A stretch of DNA of 13,567 nt. Origin: an uncultured Leptotrichia sp. (lineage in GTDB: Bacteria > Fusobacteriota > Fusobacteriia > Fusobacteriales > Leptotrichiaceae). The notes beneath the pieces are model-generated. The model saw only the letters and a list, made by a program, of their open reading frames with translations. It did not search any database and had not been told where the DNA came from. Where the stretch lies: the NCBI GenBank assembly GCA_938017765.1, contig CALIJH010000182.1, forward strand, positions 1 to 13,567, given 5' to 3'. This document shows positions 7,314 to 13,567 of the stretch, one piece after another. How positions within the stretch are numbered: position 1 is the stretch's first letter; each line of letters opens with the position of its first letter. The position numbers were made by a program, and so were the translations under genes.

Positions 7314-7404
7314 AAAATAATGTAAAAAATAATATCAATGATATCTGTAAATTACTTCAAATTTTATCAAATATCAAATTGACAAACATTTTTTACATTA
7401 TTTT
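7314..7404. repeat. 17-bp perfect inverted repeat between sodA and ldhA
   Basis: AAAATAATGTAAAAAAT (7314-7330) and its exact complement (7388-7404) enclose 57 bases that include the palindrome ATATCAATGATAT and repeated ATCAAAT. A further direct copy, TTTACATTATT, follows at 7408-7418. On the sodA transcript it would form a long A-U hairpin followed by a T-rich stretch, so it may be a 3'-end stabiliser or terminator. A tiny MITE-like insertion is the alternative. Confidence 0.5.
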
Positions 7405-7481
7405 CTATTTACATTATTCTTTATAATTTTCTGTTTTTAAATTAATCTTATTTTTCTATAATCAGATTTTTTATAACCAGA

Positions 7482-8114
7482 TTATTTAGCTGCCTCATAT
7501 CTTTTCTCAACTTCATTCCAATCAATTACATTAAAGAATGCATTTATATAATCAGGTCTTCTATTCTGATAATTGAGATAATATGCGTGTTCCCATACAT
7601 CTATTCCTAAAATAGGTGTACCTAAGGAACACTCACATGTTGCTCCGGGTATTAGAGGATTATCCTGATTTGCAGTTGACCTTACTTTCAGTTCACCTTT
7701 TCTGTTTACTGTAAGCCATGCCCAACCTGAACCAAATCTTGTAGCAGCAGCTTTAGCAAATTCATCTTTGAAAGCCTGAAAACTTCCAAAAGTTTCATTT
7801 ATTTTCTGTGCTAATTCTCCTGTAGGCTCTCCTCCACCGTTAGGACTTATTACTGTAAAATAAAGATTGTGATTATAAAATCCTCCACCGTTATTTCTTA
7901 CTGCTGTTCTTATTTCTTCGGGTAATACTTCCAAATTACCTAAAATTTCTTCAATAGGTTTATTTAAAAATTCAGGTGCTTTATTTTTTAAAGTATCGTT
8001 TAAATTATTTGTATAAGCAGCATGGTGCTTAATATAATGTATCTCCATTGTCTTTGCGTCTATGTTAGGCTCCAATGCATCATATGCATATGGTAATTTT
8101 ACTTGTTCGAACAT
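7482..8114 (-). CDS. sodA: Superoxide dismutase, Fe/Mn family, probably Mn type
   Basis: Converts superoxide to oxygen and peroxide in the cytoplasm. At 210 residues it has the normal length. The four metal ligands are visible: H26 (MEIHYIKHH), H82 (NHNLYF), and D172 and H176 in DVWEHAYY. Metal preference: Q150 in STANQDNP and the GGG before the second histidine are the pattern of MnSOD rather than FeSOD, although cambialistic use cannot be excluded. No signal peptide. AAGGAG lies 8 bases before the ATG. It has its own extended -10 promoter and is separated from its neighbours, so it is probably an independently regulated stress gene. In an anaerobic or microaerophilic fermenter it would give oxygen tolerance. 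Confidence 0.96.
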   Translation of the reverse strand: MFEQVKLPYAYDALEPNIDAKTMEIHYIKHHAAYTNNLNDTLKNKAPEFLNKPIEEILGNLEVLPEEIRTAVRNNGGGFYNHNLYFTVISPNGGGEPTGELAQKINETFGSFQAFKDEFAKAAATRFGSGWAWLTVNRKGELKVRSTANQDNPLIPGATCECSLGTPILGIDVWEHAYYLNYQNRRPDYINAFFNVIDWNEVEKRYEAAK

Positions 8115-8150
8115 TTAAATCACTCCTTAATAATATATTTTAATCAATTC

Positions 8151-8179
8151 ATTTTAACATACAAATTCTATAAAATCAA
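8151..8179 (-). promoter_or_regulatory. sodA promoter
   Basis: TTGATT (8179-8174), 17 bases, then TGT-TAAAAT (TAAAAT at 8156-8151), an extended -10 on the minus strand. The leader to the ATG at 8114 is about 30 bases. Confidence 0.6.
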
Positions 8180-8185
8180 TATATT

Positions 8186-8208
8186 ATTTGGTGATTTATT
8201 TACCAAAT
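8186..8208. promoter_or_regulatory. 7-bp inverted repeat at the response regulator stop, upstream of sodA
   Basis: ATTTGGT (8186-8192) and ACCAAAT (8202-8208) with a 9-base loop overlap the stop codon of the response regulator. They end 7 bases upstream of the sodA -35. It may be a weak terminator (no good T tract follows) or an operator for sodA. Confidence 0.35.
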
Positions 8209-8885
8209 TACTCTTTTACAATATATCCGACGCTTCTGACAGTCTTAATTATTTTTTTATCAAACCCTTTATCCACTTTTGCTCTGAGGAAATTAATATA
8301 TACATCCACTATATTACTTTCAGTTATAAAATCAATATCCCATATTTTTTCAGAAATCATAGTTCTTGTGAGTACTCTGTTTTTATTTCTTAGGAAATAT
8401 TCCAAAAGCAGAAATTCTTTATTTGTAAGAACAATTTCTTTTCCGCCTCTTATAACTTCCCTATTGATAGGATTTAATGTCAAATCATAAATTGACAGCA
8501 CTTCAGAATCATCATTATTTACTTTTTTAGTAAGCACTCTGACAATAGCTTTCAATTTAGCTGCAAGTTCTTCCAGTCTGAAATCATTATAAATATAGTC
8601 ATCCGCCCCATTCAACAATGCTTCCGTTTTTGAATATCTGTCATCATTGTCAATAGAAAGCAGAATATAACTTTCATTTTTATTTTTCACGATTTTTTCC
8701 AACATTTTCGGAAAATTTGAAAATGAAGCAATATCCAAAAACACCATATCTAATGCGTCTGATTTCATTTCTTCTATCAATCTTTCTTCAGAATCAACCA
8801 ATAGAACACTGAAACTCATTTCTTTAAGTAATTGTCCCACCACTAATCTTGATTTTTCATTTTTATTACATACTAATATTTTCAT
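8208..8885 (-). CDS. Orphan OmpR/PhoB-type response regulator with degenerate receiver
   Basis: A 225-residue DNA-binding regulator. The N-terminal receiver fold (about 1-118) keeps the phospho-acceptor-like D51 (MVFLDIAS) and S77, but the two acidic residues normally following strand 1 are N7 and K8. The conserved Lys of the 'KPF' motif is replaced: DDYIYNDF (95-102) puts N100 there. It probably cannot be phosphorylated in the standard way. The C-terminal winged helix (about 130-223) is intact: LTNKEFLLLEYFL, a recognition helix around SNIVDVYINFLRAKV, and the wing VRSVGYIV. No sensor kinase gene adjoins it. GGAGG lies 6 bases before the ATG. It starts 40 bases after mrp without a terminator between, so the two may be an operon. 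Known atypical OmpR-type regulators (for example HP1043, ChxR) act without phosphorylation; by analogy this may too. Targets are unknown. Confidence 0.88.
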   Translation of the reverse strand: MKILVCNKNEKSRLVVGQLLKEMSFSVLLVDSEERLIEEMKSDALDMVFLDIASFSNFPKMLEKIVKNKNESYILLSIDNDDRYSKTEALLNGADDYIYNDFRLEELAAKLKAIVRVLTKKVNNDDSEVLSIYDLTLNPINREVIRGGKEIVLTNKEFLLLEYFLRNKNRVLTRTMISEKIWDIDFITESNIVDVYINFLRAKVDKGFDKKIIKTVRSVGYIVKE

Positions 8886-8925
8886 CCTGTTCCTCCAAAT
8901 CTATTTATTATATTAATTCTATACA

Positions 8926-9726
8926 CTATTTATCCAATTGCTCCAGAACTTTATTAATTATATCATTCATTTTCCTTGATGCAACTGTATCATTTGCTAT
9001 ATAAGGCAGTCCACTATCCCCTGCTTCTACTATAACTGCTTCCATAGGTATGGAACCTAAAAAAGTCTGTTTTGTTTCTGCAGCCATTTTTTCAGCTCCG
9101 CCTTTTTTGAATATATTGACTTCCTTTCCACAGTCAGGACATATAAATCCACTCATATTTTCTATAATTCCGAGTAAATTGAGATTTATCAGCCTTGAAA
9201 ATTTGACTGTTCTTTTAGAATCCAGCAGAGATACATCTTGAGGCGTAGTTACTACTATTGATTTCGCGTCAGTCCCGATATTCTGTGCAATACTCAACGT
9301 CTCATCTCCTGTTCCCGGCGGTAAATCTATAATCAAAAAATCAATTTCTCCCCACTCAATTCCTTCCAACATTTCCATTATTGCTCCCATTTTTTGTGGA
9401 CCTCTCCATATAACGGGGTCATTATCGGGTATAAAGAAGCTCAAGGAAGAAATAGATAAATTTTCATTTATTTTCAAAGGAGTTGAAAGACTGGGTAATT
9501 TTATTCCTTCTCTACCAAACATCAAAGGAATATTGGGACCATGCAAATCCGCATCAAGTATTCCGACCTTATATCCTCTCATATATAATCCATATGCCAA
9601 GTTTACTGATATTGTGGTTTTTCCTACTCCTCCTTTCCCGCTCATGACAGCTATTTTATGTTTTATTCCTGACATTTTCTCGTCTATTTTTTTCTTTCTT
9701 TCATCTATGTTGGGATTTCCATGCAT
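8926..9726 (-). CDS. mrp: Mrp/ApbC-type Fe-S cluster carrier ATPase
   Basis: A 266-residue P-loop NTPase of the Mrp/NBP35 family that binds and delivers [4Fe-4S] clusters to apo-enzymes. Seen: deviant Walker A GKGGVGKTT (30-38), the family block DADLHGPNIPLMFG (58-71), Walker B region DLPPGTGDE (134-142), and the cluster-binding CPDC (C196, C199). The N-terminal MIP18/DUF59 domain of E. coli ApbC is absent, as in the short form of the family. Start: an upstream ATG at 9753 has no ribosome binding site and overlaps a TATAAT-like sequence. AGGAGG (9744-9739) lies 12 bases before ATG 9726, which is rather far but the better choice; the longer form would add nine residues. It is followed by the response regulator in a likely operon. 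I could not fix a promoter upstream. Confidence 0.93.
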   Translation of the reverse strand: MHGNPNIDERKKKIDEKMSGIKHKIAVMSGKGGVGKTTISVNLAYGLYMRGYKVGILDADLHGPNIPLMFGREGIKLPSLSTPLKINENLSISSLSFFIPDNDPVIWRGPQKMGAIMEMLEGIEWGEIDFLIIDLPPGTGDETLSIAQNIGTDAKSIVVTTPQDVSLLDSKRTVKFSRLINLNLLGIIENMSGFICPDCGKEVNIFKKGGAEKMAAETKQTFLGSIPMEAVIVEAGDSGLPYIANDTVASRKMNDIINKVLEQLDK

Positions 9727-9832
9727 TGTGTAATTTTTCCTCCTGTAATTCATTATATTAAAATTAAAACATATAATGAATTAAAATACAAGTATTTTTT
9801 TAATTTTTTATAAAATAAATCATTATATATAG

Positions 9833-9870
9833 AAAAAAGATTAAAATAAATATTATAAATATCACTTTTT
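9833..9870 (-). terminator. Weak hairpin, possible ligA terminator
   Basis: Minus strand 9870-9861 (AAAAAGTGAT) pairs with 9841-9833, ending in six T, with one mismatch and a 19-base loop. It lies about 180 bases past the ligA stop. No better terminator is visible in the 300-base gap. Confidence 0.25.
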
Positions 9871-9927
9871 CTTTTTTAACTTCAATATAAAAAAATCCAA
9901 AGTTAGATAATATTTTTCACAAAACAT
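9862..9927 (-). CDS. Possible 21-codon small protein in the ligA-mrp gap
   Basis: An ATG at 9927 follows GAGGGG (7 bases spacing) and opens a 21-residue frame, hydrophobic in the middle and ending in KLKKKK. The ribosome binding site belongs to a short C/G-rich island (CTCGCCCCTC, 9931-9940) that stands out from its surroundings. The stop lies in the weak hairpin at 9833-9870. It could be a small membrane-associated peptide or a chance frame; the rest of the 9754-10052 gap shows nothing else. Confidence 0.2.
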   Translation of the reverse strand: MFCEKYYLTLDFFILKLKKKK

Positions 9928-10052
9928 TAACTCGCCCCTCAGATTTTATAAAATGATACCAAATTAATATTCTTTTTCACTTAATATTTTCCTATAATTG
10001 CATTTGAATATATTCTCATTCGGTCTTAAAATGTATTTAACTTTTGATATTA

Positions 10053-12182
10053 TTAGAGAAAGTTTTTTTCAAATTCTTCTTCATTTAAAATTTTTATTCC
10101 TAATTTTTCGGCTTTTTCGAGCTTACTTCCCGCTTTTTCTCCTGCAATGAGAAAATCAAGATTTTTGGAAACTCCTGATAAATAATTCCCACCTTTGGAT
10201 AAAATAATATCTTTTATCTCTTCCCTTGTATATTTCTCCAGTTTTCCTGTCGCAAGAAAATTTTTCCCTTTAATCGGGTTATCTTCTATTTCTTTTTCTT
10301 CAGTATTCTTCATAGAAAATTTCAATCCTACATTTTCCAGTTTTTTTATTTTCTCCCAGTTATCTTCATTATTCAGATAATTATATACGGAAGTTGCAAC
10401 TTTTTCACCTATTCCTTTTATTTCAAGAAATTCCCCTATTTGCAGATTTTTCAAATTTTCTATATTTCCAAAATTCTTTGTCAGCAGATTTGCAGTAAAT
10501 TTTCCTACAAAAGGAATTCCAAGAGAATACAGGACCTTGTTAAATTCTCTATTTTTACTTTCTTCTATACTATTTATCAGATTATCTATACTTTTTTTGC
10601 CCATTTTTTCAAGGTTTTCAAGCTCTTCACGATAATTTTTCAGGGAATATATATCTACTACTGTTTTTATTTTTCCTAATTCAATAAATTTTTCTACTAT
10701 CTTTTCTCCTAAACCCGTTATATTCATAGCGTCCCTTGATACAAAATATTCTATTTCCCGTTTTACTTTTTCAGGACATACTGAGTTCAGGCATTTCAAT
10801 GCGACCTGTCCCTCCTCTTTTATAAGTATGCTCCCACAGACAGGGCAGTTTTCAGGTTTTTCTATTTCCTTTTCTTCTCCTGTTCTATCCTCAAATACTA
10901 CGTTTACTACTTGAGGTATTATTTCTGCCGCTTTTTCAATTATTACATTATCCCCTATTCTTATATCCTTTCTTTCTATTTCATCAAAATTATGCAGACT
11001 TGCCCTTTTTACTACTGAACCTGATAAAGTTACTTTTTCCAGTTCTGCAACAGGCGTAATCACTCCTGTTCTTCCTACCTGAAAAGTAACATCATACAAT
11101 TTCGTTTTTACCTGAATTGCAGGAAATTTATAGGCAATAGCCCATCTTGGGCTTTTTGTCGTATATCCGAGTTCATTATAATATGAAAAATCATTTACTT
11201 TTATAACCAGTCCGTCGGTTTCATAATCCAGCTTTTTCCTTTCAATATGCCATTTTTCTATGGATTTTTCCAGTTCTCCAAAATCAGTATATTTTTCAAA
11301 TATTTTTGTTGTTTTAAATCCTAATTTTTCAATGAACTCAATACTTTCCAGATGAGTTTTTATTCCATAATTTTCAGGATTTACAAGATAATACAAATAA
11401 CAGTCAAGACCTCTATCCCTGACAATACTGCTGTCCAGCTGTCTTATCGTTCCTGCTGCTGCATTTCTCGGATTGGCAAATACGTCTTCTCCGGCTTCTT
11501 CCCTTATTTCATTTACTTTTCTGAAATTTGAAATTGGCAGAATTATCTCTCCTCTTACTTCTATGCTAATCGGTTCTTTAAGTTTCTTAGGTACTGATAA
11601 TATCTCTTTTACATTTTCAGTAACATCTTCGCCGATTTGTCCGTCTCCTCTCGTTACAGCCTGTTTAAAAAGACCGTTTTCATATATCAGACTTATACTT
11701 AATCCGTCCAATTTTAGTTCTAATATATATTCCAACTTTTTATCAAAACCTATTATTTTTTTTGCTCTCTGGTTAAAATCTTCTATTTCAGAGATATTGT
11801 AAGTATTGGATAAACTTAGCATAGGAACACTGTGTATGACTTTGGAAAATTTTTCACCGGCAGTTCCTCCGATTTTTTCGGTAGGGCTTTTTCTTTTTTC
11901 CAATTCAGGATATTCTTTTTCCATATTTTCCAGTTTTTTTATCAAATCATCGTATTCTCTGTCTGAAATAAGGGGATTATCCTCATTATAATAAAAATGA
12001 TTATATTTTTCTATATCTTCCCTTAATTTTTTATATTTTAGAAATATATTTTCTCTAATTTTTTTTTCTTTTACAGTCATTTCCTCATTTTCTCTTTTAT
12101 TTTCCTTTTCATCATTTTTTATTTCTGTATTTTCCTCTTTTGCATTTTTTTCTTTATTAATATCATTATCAAATAATTTCAT
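10053..12182 (-). CDS. ligA: NAD+-dependent DNA ligase
   Basis: Seals nicks in duplex DNA during lagging-strand synthesis and repair, using NAD+ as the AMP donor. Domains in order: Ia (YNHFYYNEDNPLISDREYD, about 60-78), adenylation domain with SLSNTY (about 123-128) and the nucleotidyl-lysine motif KLDG (K157), ANPRNAAAGTIRQLD (236-250), an OB fold, a four-Cys zinc finger (C446, C449, C464, C469), tandem HhH motifs (about 485-605, including GLGEKI, GIPFVGK and IKGIGEKV), and a C-terminal BRCT domain (about 636-709). At 709 residues it is about 40 longer than usual. The excess is a Lys/Glu/Asn-rich N-terminal tail (residues 1-45) that looks disordered. The start is supported by AAGGAG 5 bases before the ATG. 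The gene has its own strong promoter and is essential in bacteria generally. Confidence 0.98.
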   Translation of the reverse strand: MKLFDNDINKEKNAKEENTEIKNDEKENKRENEEMTVKEKKIRENIFLKYKKLREDIEKYNHFYYNEDNPLISDREYDDLIKKLENMEKEYPELEKRKSPTEKIGGTAGEKFSKVIHSVPMLSLSNTYNISEIEDFNQRAKKIIGFDKKLEYILELKLDGLSISLIYENGLFKQAVTRGDGQIGEDVTENVKEILSVPKKLKEPISIEVRGEIILPISNFRKVNEIREEAGEDVFANPRNAAAGTIRQLDSSIVRDRGLDCYLYYLVNPENYGIKTHLESIEFIEKLGFKTTKIFEKYTDFGELEKSIEKWHIERKKLDYETDGLVIKVNDFSYYNELGYTTKSPRWAIAYKFPAIQVKTKLYDVTFQVGRTGVITPVAELEKVTLSGSVVKRASLHNFDEIERKDIRIGDNVIIEKAAEIIPQVVNVVFEDRTGEEKEIEKPENCPVCGSILIKEEGQVALKCLNSVCPEKVKREIEYFVSRDAMNITGLGEKIVEKFIELGKIKTVVDIYSLKNYREELENLEKMGKKSIDNLINSIEESKNREFNKVLYSLGIPFVGKFTANLLTKNFGNIENLKNLQIGEFLEIKGIGEKVATSVYNYLNNEDNWEKIKKLENVGLKFSMKNTEEKEIEDNPIKGKNFLATGKLEKYTREEIKDIILSKGGNYLSGVSKNLDFLIAGEKAGSKLEKAEKLGIKILNEEEFEKNFL

Positions 12183-12213
12183 TTTTTCTCCTTAAATCAG
12201 CAATTATTTTTTT

Positions 12214-12242
12214 ATTATACTACATTTATACTGTATTGTCGA
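12214..12242 (-). promoter_or_regulatory. ligA promoter
   Basis: TCGACA (12242-12237), 17 bases, then perfect TATAAT (12219-12214) on the minus strand, 11 of 12 consensus positions. The start near 12207 leaves a leader of about 25 bases with AAGGAG. Confidence 0.75.
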
Positions 12243-12364
12243 AATAAATAAAACAGTTTTTTCAAAATTACTGATTTCCTTCTATTAAAAAATCGGCTAA
12301 AATTAGCCGATTTTGGATTTTTACAATCTTGCAATAATTTGGTGTAATTATTATTTTTATCCAT
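12215..12364 (-). pseudogene. Truncated leader-type reading frame at the end of the paralog cassette
   Basis: AGGAG lies 6 bases before ATG 12364, opening MDKNNNYTKLLQDCKNPKS. This start matches that of the small frame at 13063 (MNKNDNYTK). After about 18 codons it runs straight into the terminator hairpin (12289-12314) and ends at 12215 inside the ligA promoter. The initiation signals look functional, but the 3' part is not plausible as a gene, so I read it as a cut-off copy of the leader unit. Confidence 0.4.
12287..12316 (-). terminator. Strong terminator closing the paralog cassette
   Basis: A 12-bp perfect stem (12289-12300 with 12303-12314) built on TCGGCTAA/TTAGCCGA is followed on the minus strand by six T (12292-12287, partly in the stem). 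It separates the cassette from the ligA promoter and could also act on the plus strand. Confidence 0.85.
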
Positions 12365-12390
12365 ATTTATCTCCTGATAAAAGATTTTTC
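12342..12390. repeat. Repeated translation-start module, copy 1 of 3
   Basis: The segment holding the ribosome binding site and start (AGGAGATAAATATGGATAA on the minus strand) recurs. 12354-12390 matches 12949-12986, upstream of and into the 166-residue gene, at about 31 of 37 positions with one gap. 12342-12383 matches 13041-13083 at most positions with one gap, including the codons for K-N-x-N-Y-T-K. The rest of the spacer (12391-12458) also resembles the leader frame at 12932-13063 in places, for example ACACCAAA-TATTG. Confidence 0.65.
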
Positions 12391-12458
12391 TTTTTCTTTC
12401 ATTAACTTAGGTGCTTTTGAATCCTGATAATTTTTCAATACCTTTGGTGTGCTTATAA

Positions 12459-12959
12459 TTACCAATCAGGATAAAGCATAGTATAGGGAAAAAATGGATT
12501 TTTTTCATATCGATAACTTGCACTTGAACTATGTTCTCCATTTTTATCTTTATAATAAATTACCATTTTAAATTCTGAATTTACTTTTATCTCGGGTAAT
12601 TTATGTATCTGATAAGTCCAAAATTTTATAGAAGAATTATATTTCTTTTTAGTTTCTTGAATATTTTTATTTACTGAAAATTTTTCTTTTAATATATTAT
12701 TTTCATATACTTCTCCTCTTAATATATAAATATCCTGATTTTCACCATTTTCAATAGATATAATAATATTTTTTGTTTTTTCATCATAGTCTACATTTAT
12801 TCTATTTTCAGGGCTTGCTGATAAAAACTCATATGTATATTCTCTAAAATCAAAAATAGGAATTCCAAATATAGGTCTTGACATATATAATGCAAATAAT
12901 ACAAAACTTATAAAAATTATTGCAACTATTCTTACAACTTTCTTTCCGTTTTTATCCAT
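12459..12959 (-). CDS. Membrane-anchored protein of unknown function, paralog of its neighbour
   Basis: A 166-residue protein. A basic start (MDKNGKKVVR) leads into one hydrophobic segment (about 11-27, IVAIIFISFVLFALYMS) with no lipobox Cys, so it is probably a signal anchor with the rest outside the membrane. The outer part is beta-rich: INVDYDEKTKNIIISI, KLPEIKVNSEFKMVIYYKD, NGEHSSSASYRYE. The last 110 residues align clearly with the protein encoded at 13095-13567. I do not recognise the family. GGGAGA lies 6 bases before the ATG. The gene overlaps the end of the small frame 13063-12932 by 28 bases, suggesting coupling. Tandem diverging small paralogs of this kind are often immunity or surface-protein families, but nothing here proves that. 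Confidence 0.75.
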   Translation of the reverse strand: MDKNGKKVVRIVAIIFISFVLFALYMSRPIFGIPIFDFREYTYEFLSASPENRINVDYDEKTKNIIISIENGENQDIYILRGEVYENNILKEKFSVNKNIQETKKKYNSSIKFWTYQIHKLPEIKVNSEFKMVIYYKDKNGEHSSSASYRYEKNPFFPYTMLYPDW

Positions 12960-13063
12960 ATTTTATCTCCCATAAGTAGATTTTTCATTTCTTTCCTGTA
13001 TAGATTTTCTTTTTGCGGCTTTGTATTCTTCTCACACTTAGTATAATTATCATTTTTATTCAT
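12932..13063 (-). CDS. Possible 43-residue leader reading frame between the two paralogs
   Basis: ATG 13063 follows AAGAGA (a weakened form of the AGGAGA seen at the 12364 copy). It opens a 43-codon Lys-rich frame, MNKNDNYTKCEKNTKPQKEN..., that ends 28 bases inside the 166-residue gene. The first nine codons match the frame starting at 12364. It could be a translated leader that couples to the downstream gene, or a remnant of a duplicated gene start. No membrane segment is seen. Confidence 0.35.
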   Translation of the reverse strand: MNKNDNYTKCEKNTKPQKENLYRKEMKNLLMGDKIWIKTERKL

Positions 13064-13094
13064 ATTTATCTCTTAAATAAAAGTTTTTTTAGTA

Positions 13095-13567
13095 TTAGCC
13101 GATAGGAGCATACCACGTGCAAGGAAAAGAGTTATATTCTTCATATTTATAACGTACATCTATTCTGTGTTCTCCACTGTTATTTTTATAATAGAGTACA
13201 ATCTTGAACTCTGAACCTGATTTTATTTTTGGTAATTTACTTATCAAATACCGTCTTTTTTTAGAATTAAAGATAAATTTCGATTTAAATTCTATAATTT
13301 TTTTGTTTATTTCAATTTTTTCTTTTAATATATCATTCTTTTCATATTCTTTTTCTTCTTCATCTGTTTCTGATAAATTAGGTTTATCATTTTCATATAT
13401 TTCTATTCTTAGTAAATCAGTATTTTTTGCGGTTTCTTTATTGACATTTATAATAATTGATTTTAATTTTTCATCATAATCAAAATACAAATCATCAGAA
13501 CTCTCTTTATTTTCTTTTATAAAACGATATTCATATTTATCGAAATCACATAAAAATATTCCAAATA
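13095..13567 (-). CDS. Partial gene, paralog of the 166-residue membrane-anchored protein
   Basis: The frame stays open from the stop at 13095 to the right edge, so the 5' end lies outside the window. A start at TTG 13490 would be artificial. Codons upstream of it read FGIFLCDFDKYEYRF...DDLYFDYDEK and align with FGIPIFDFREYTYEF...RINVDYDEK of the neighbour. The missing part should therefore include the membrane anchor. The tails align too (KLPKIKSGSEFKIVLYYKN and SGEHRIDVRYKYE). This copy carries an extra acidic 18-residue block (13335-13388) after IYEN. Function is unknown. It is followed after 31 bases by the small frame at 13063. Confidence 0.75.
   Translation of the reverse strand, partial: FGIFLCDFDKYEYRFIKENKESSDDLYFDYDEKLKSIIINVNKETAKNTDLLRIEIYENDKPNLSETDEEEKEYEKNDILKEKIEINKKIIEFKSKFIFNSKKRRYLISKLPKIKSGSEFKIVLYYKNNSGEHRIDVRYKYEEYNSFPCTWYAPIG

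Noticed and set aside
8103..8490. Two overlapping plus-strand frames across the response regulator end
   Set aside because: Antisense to a clear winged-helix domain, Phe/Ser/Tyr-rich as expected from reverse reading of AT-rich coding DNA, and no start signals.
11473..11802. Plus-strand frame of 109 codons inside ligA
   Set aside because: It lies wholly antisense to conserved adenylation-domain codons; no independent evidence.

Overview
The window is very AT-rich DNA whose supportable genes all lie on the minus strand. It looks like a chromosomal segment of a Fusobacteriota member, most likely Leptotrichia-like. The grounds are the strong AT bias, the Lys/Glu/Asn/Ile-rich proteins, and a fermenter's gene set: an E. 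coli LdhA-type D-lactate dehydrogenase together with an Fe/Mn superoxide dismutase. This assignment is inference from protein style, not from a database search.

Layout in transcription order (right to left). (a) 13567-12287: an accessory cassette of two paralogous proteins of unknown function, the first running off the right edge. Short leader-like reading frames with near-identical starts sit between and after them, and a strong hairpin terminator closes the cassette. (b) 12242-10053: ligA (NAD+-dependent DNA ligase) with its own promoter. (c) 9726-8208: mrp/apbC (Fe-S cluster carrier ATPase) followed 40 bases later by an orphan OmpR-type response regulator with a degenerate receiver. (d) 8179-7482: sodA with its own extended -10 promoter. 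(e) 7224-6123: ldhA with a near-consensus promoter, a 21-bp palindrome upstream and a bidirectional terminator downstream. (f) 6050-4955: prfB (release factor 2), read only after a canonical +1 programmed frameshift. (g) 4938-4206: a tandem cupin protein with a strong internal ribosome binding site. (h) 3869-2300: gltX with promoter and terminator. (i) 2066-613: a PRD/MtlR-like regulator with a possible operator in its promoter. (j) 523-119: a small basic protein of unknown function. An imperfect hairpin lies at the left edge.

Most of the window is housekeeping (translation: gltX, prfB; replication and repair: ligA; Fe-S assembly: mrp; oxygen defence: sodA; fermentation: ldhA). Nearly every gene has its own promoter or terminator, so these are mostly single-gene units; mrp with the response regulator is the best operon candidate. 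Start sites were moved where a Shine-Dalgarno sequence decided the matter (523, 2004, 9726).

I found no clear undescribed system, CRISPR array, tRNA or rRNA. The least explained parts are the paralog/leader cassette at the right end, the phosphorylation-deficient response regulator, and the inverted repeats around sodA and ldhA.
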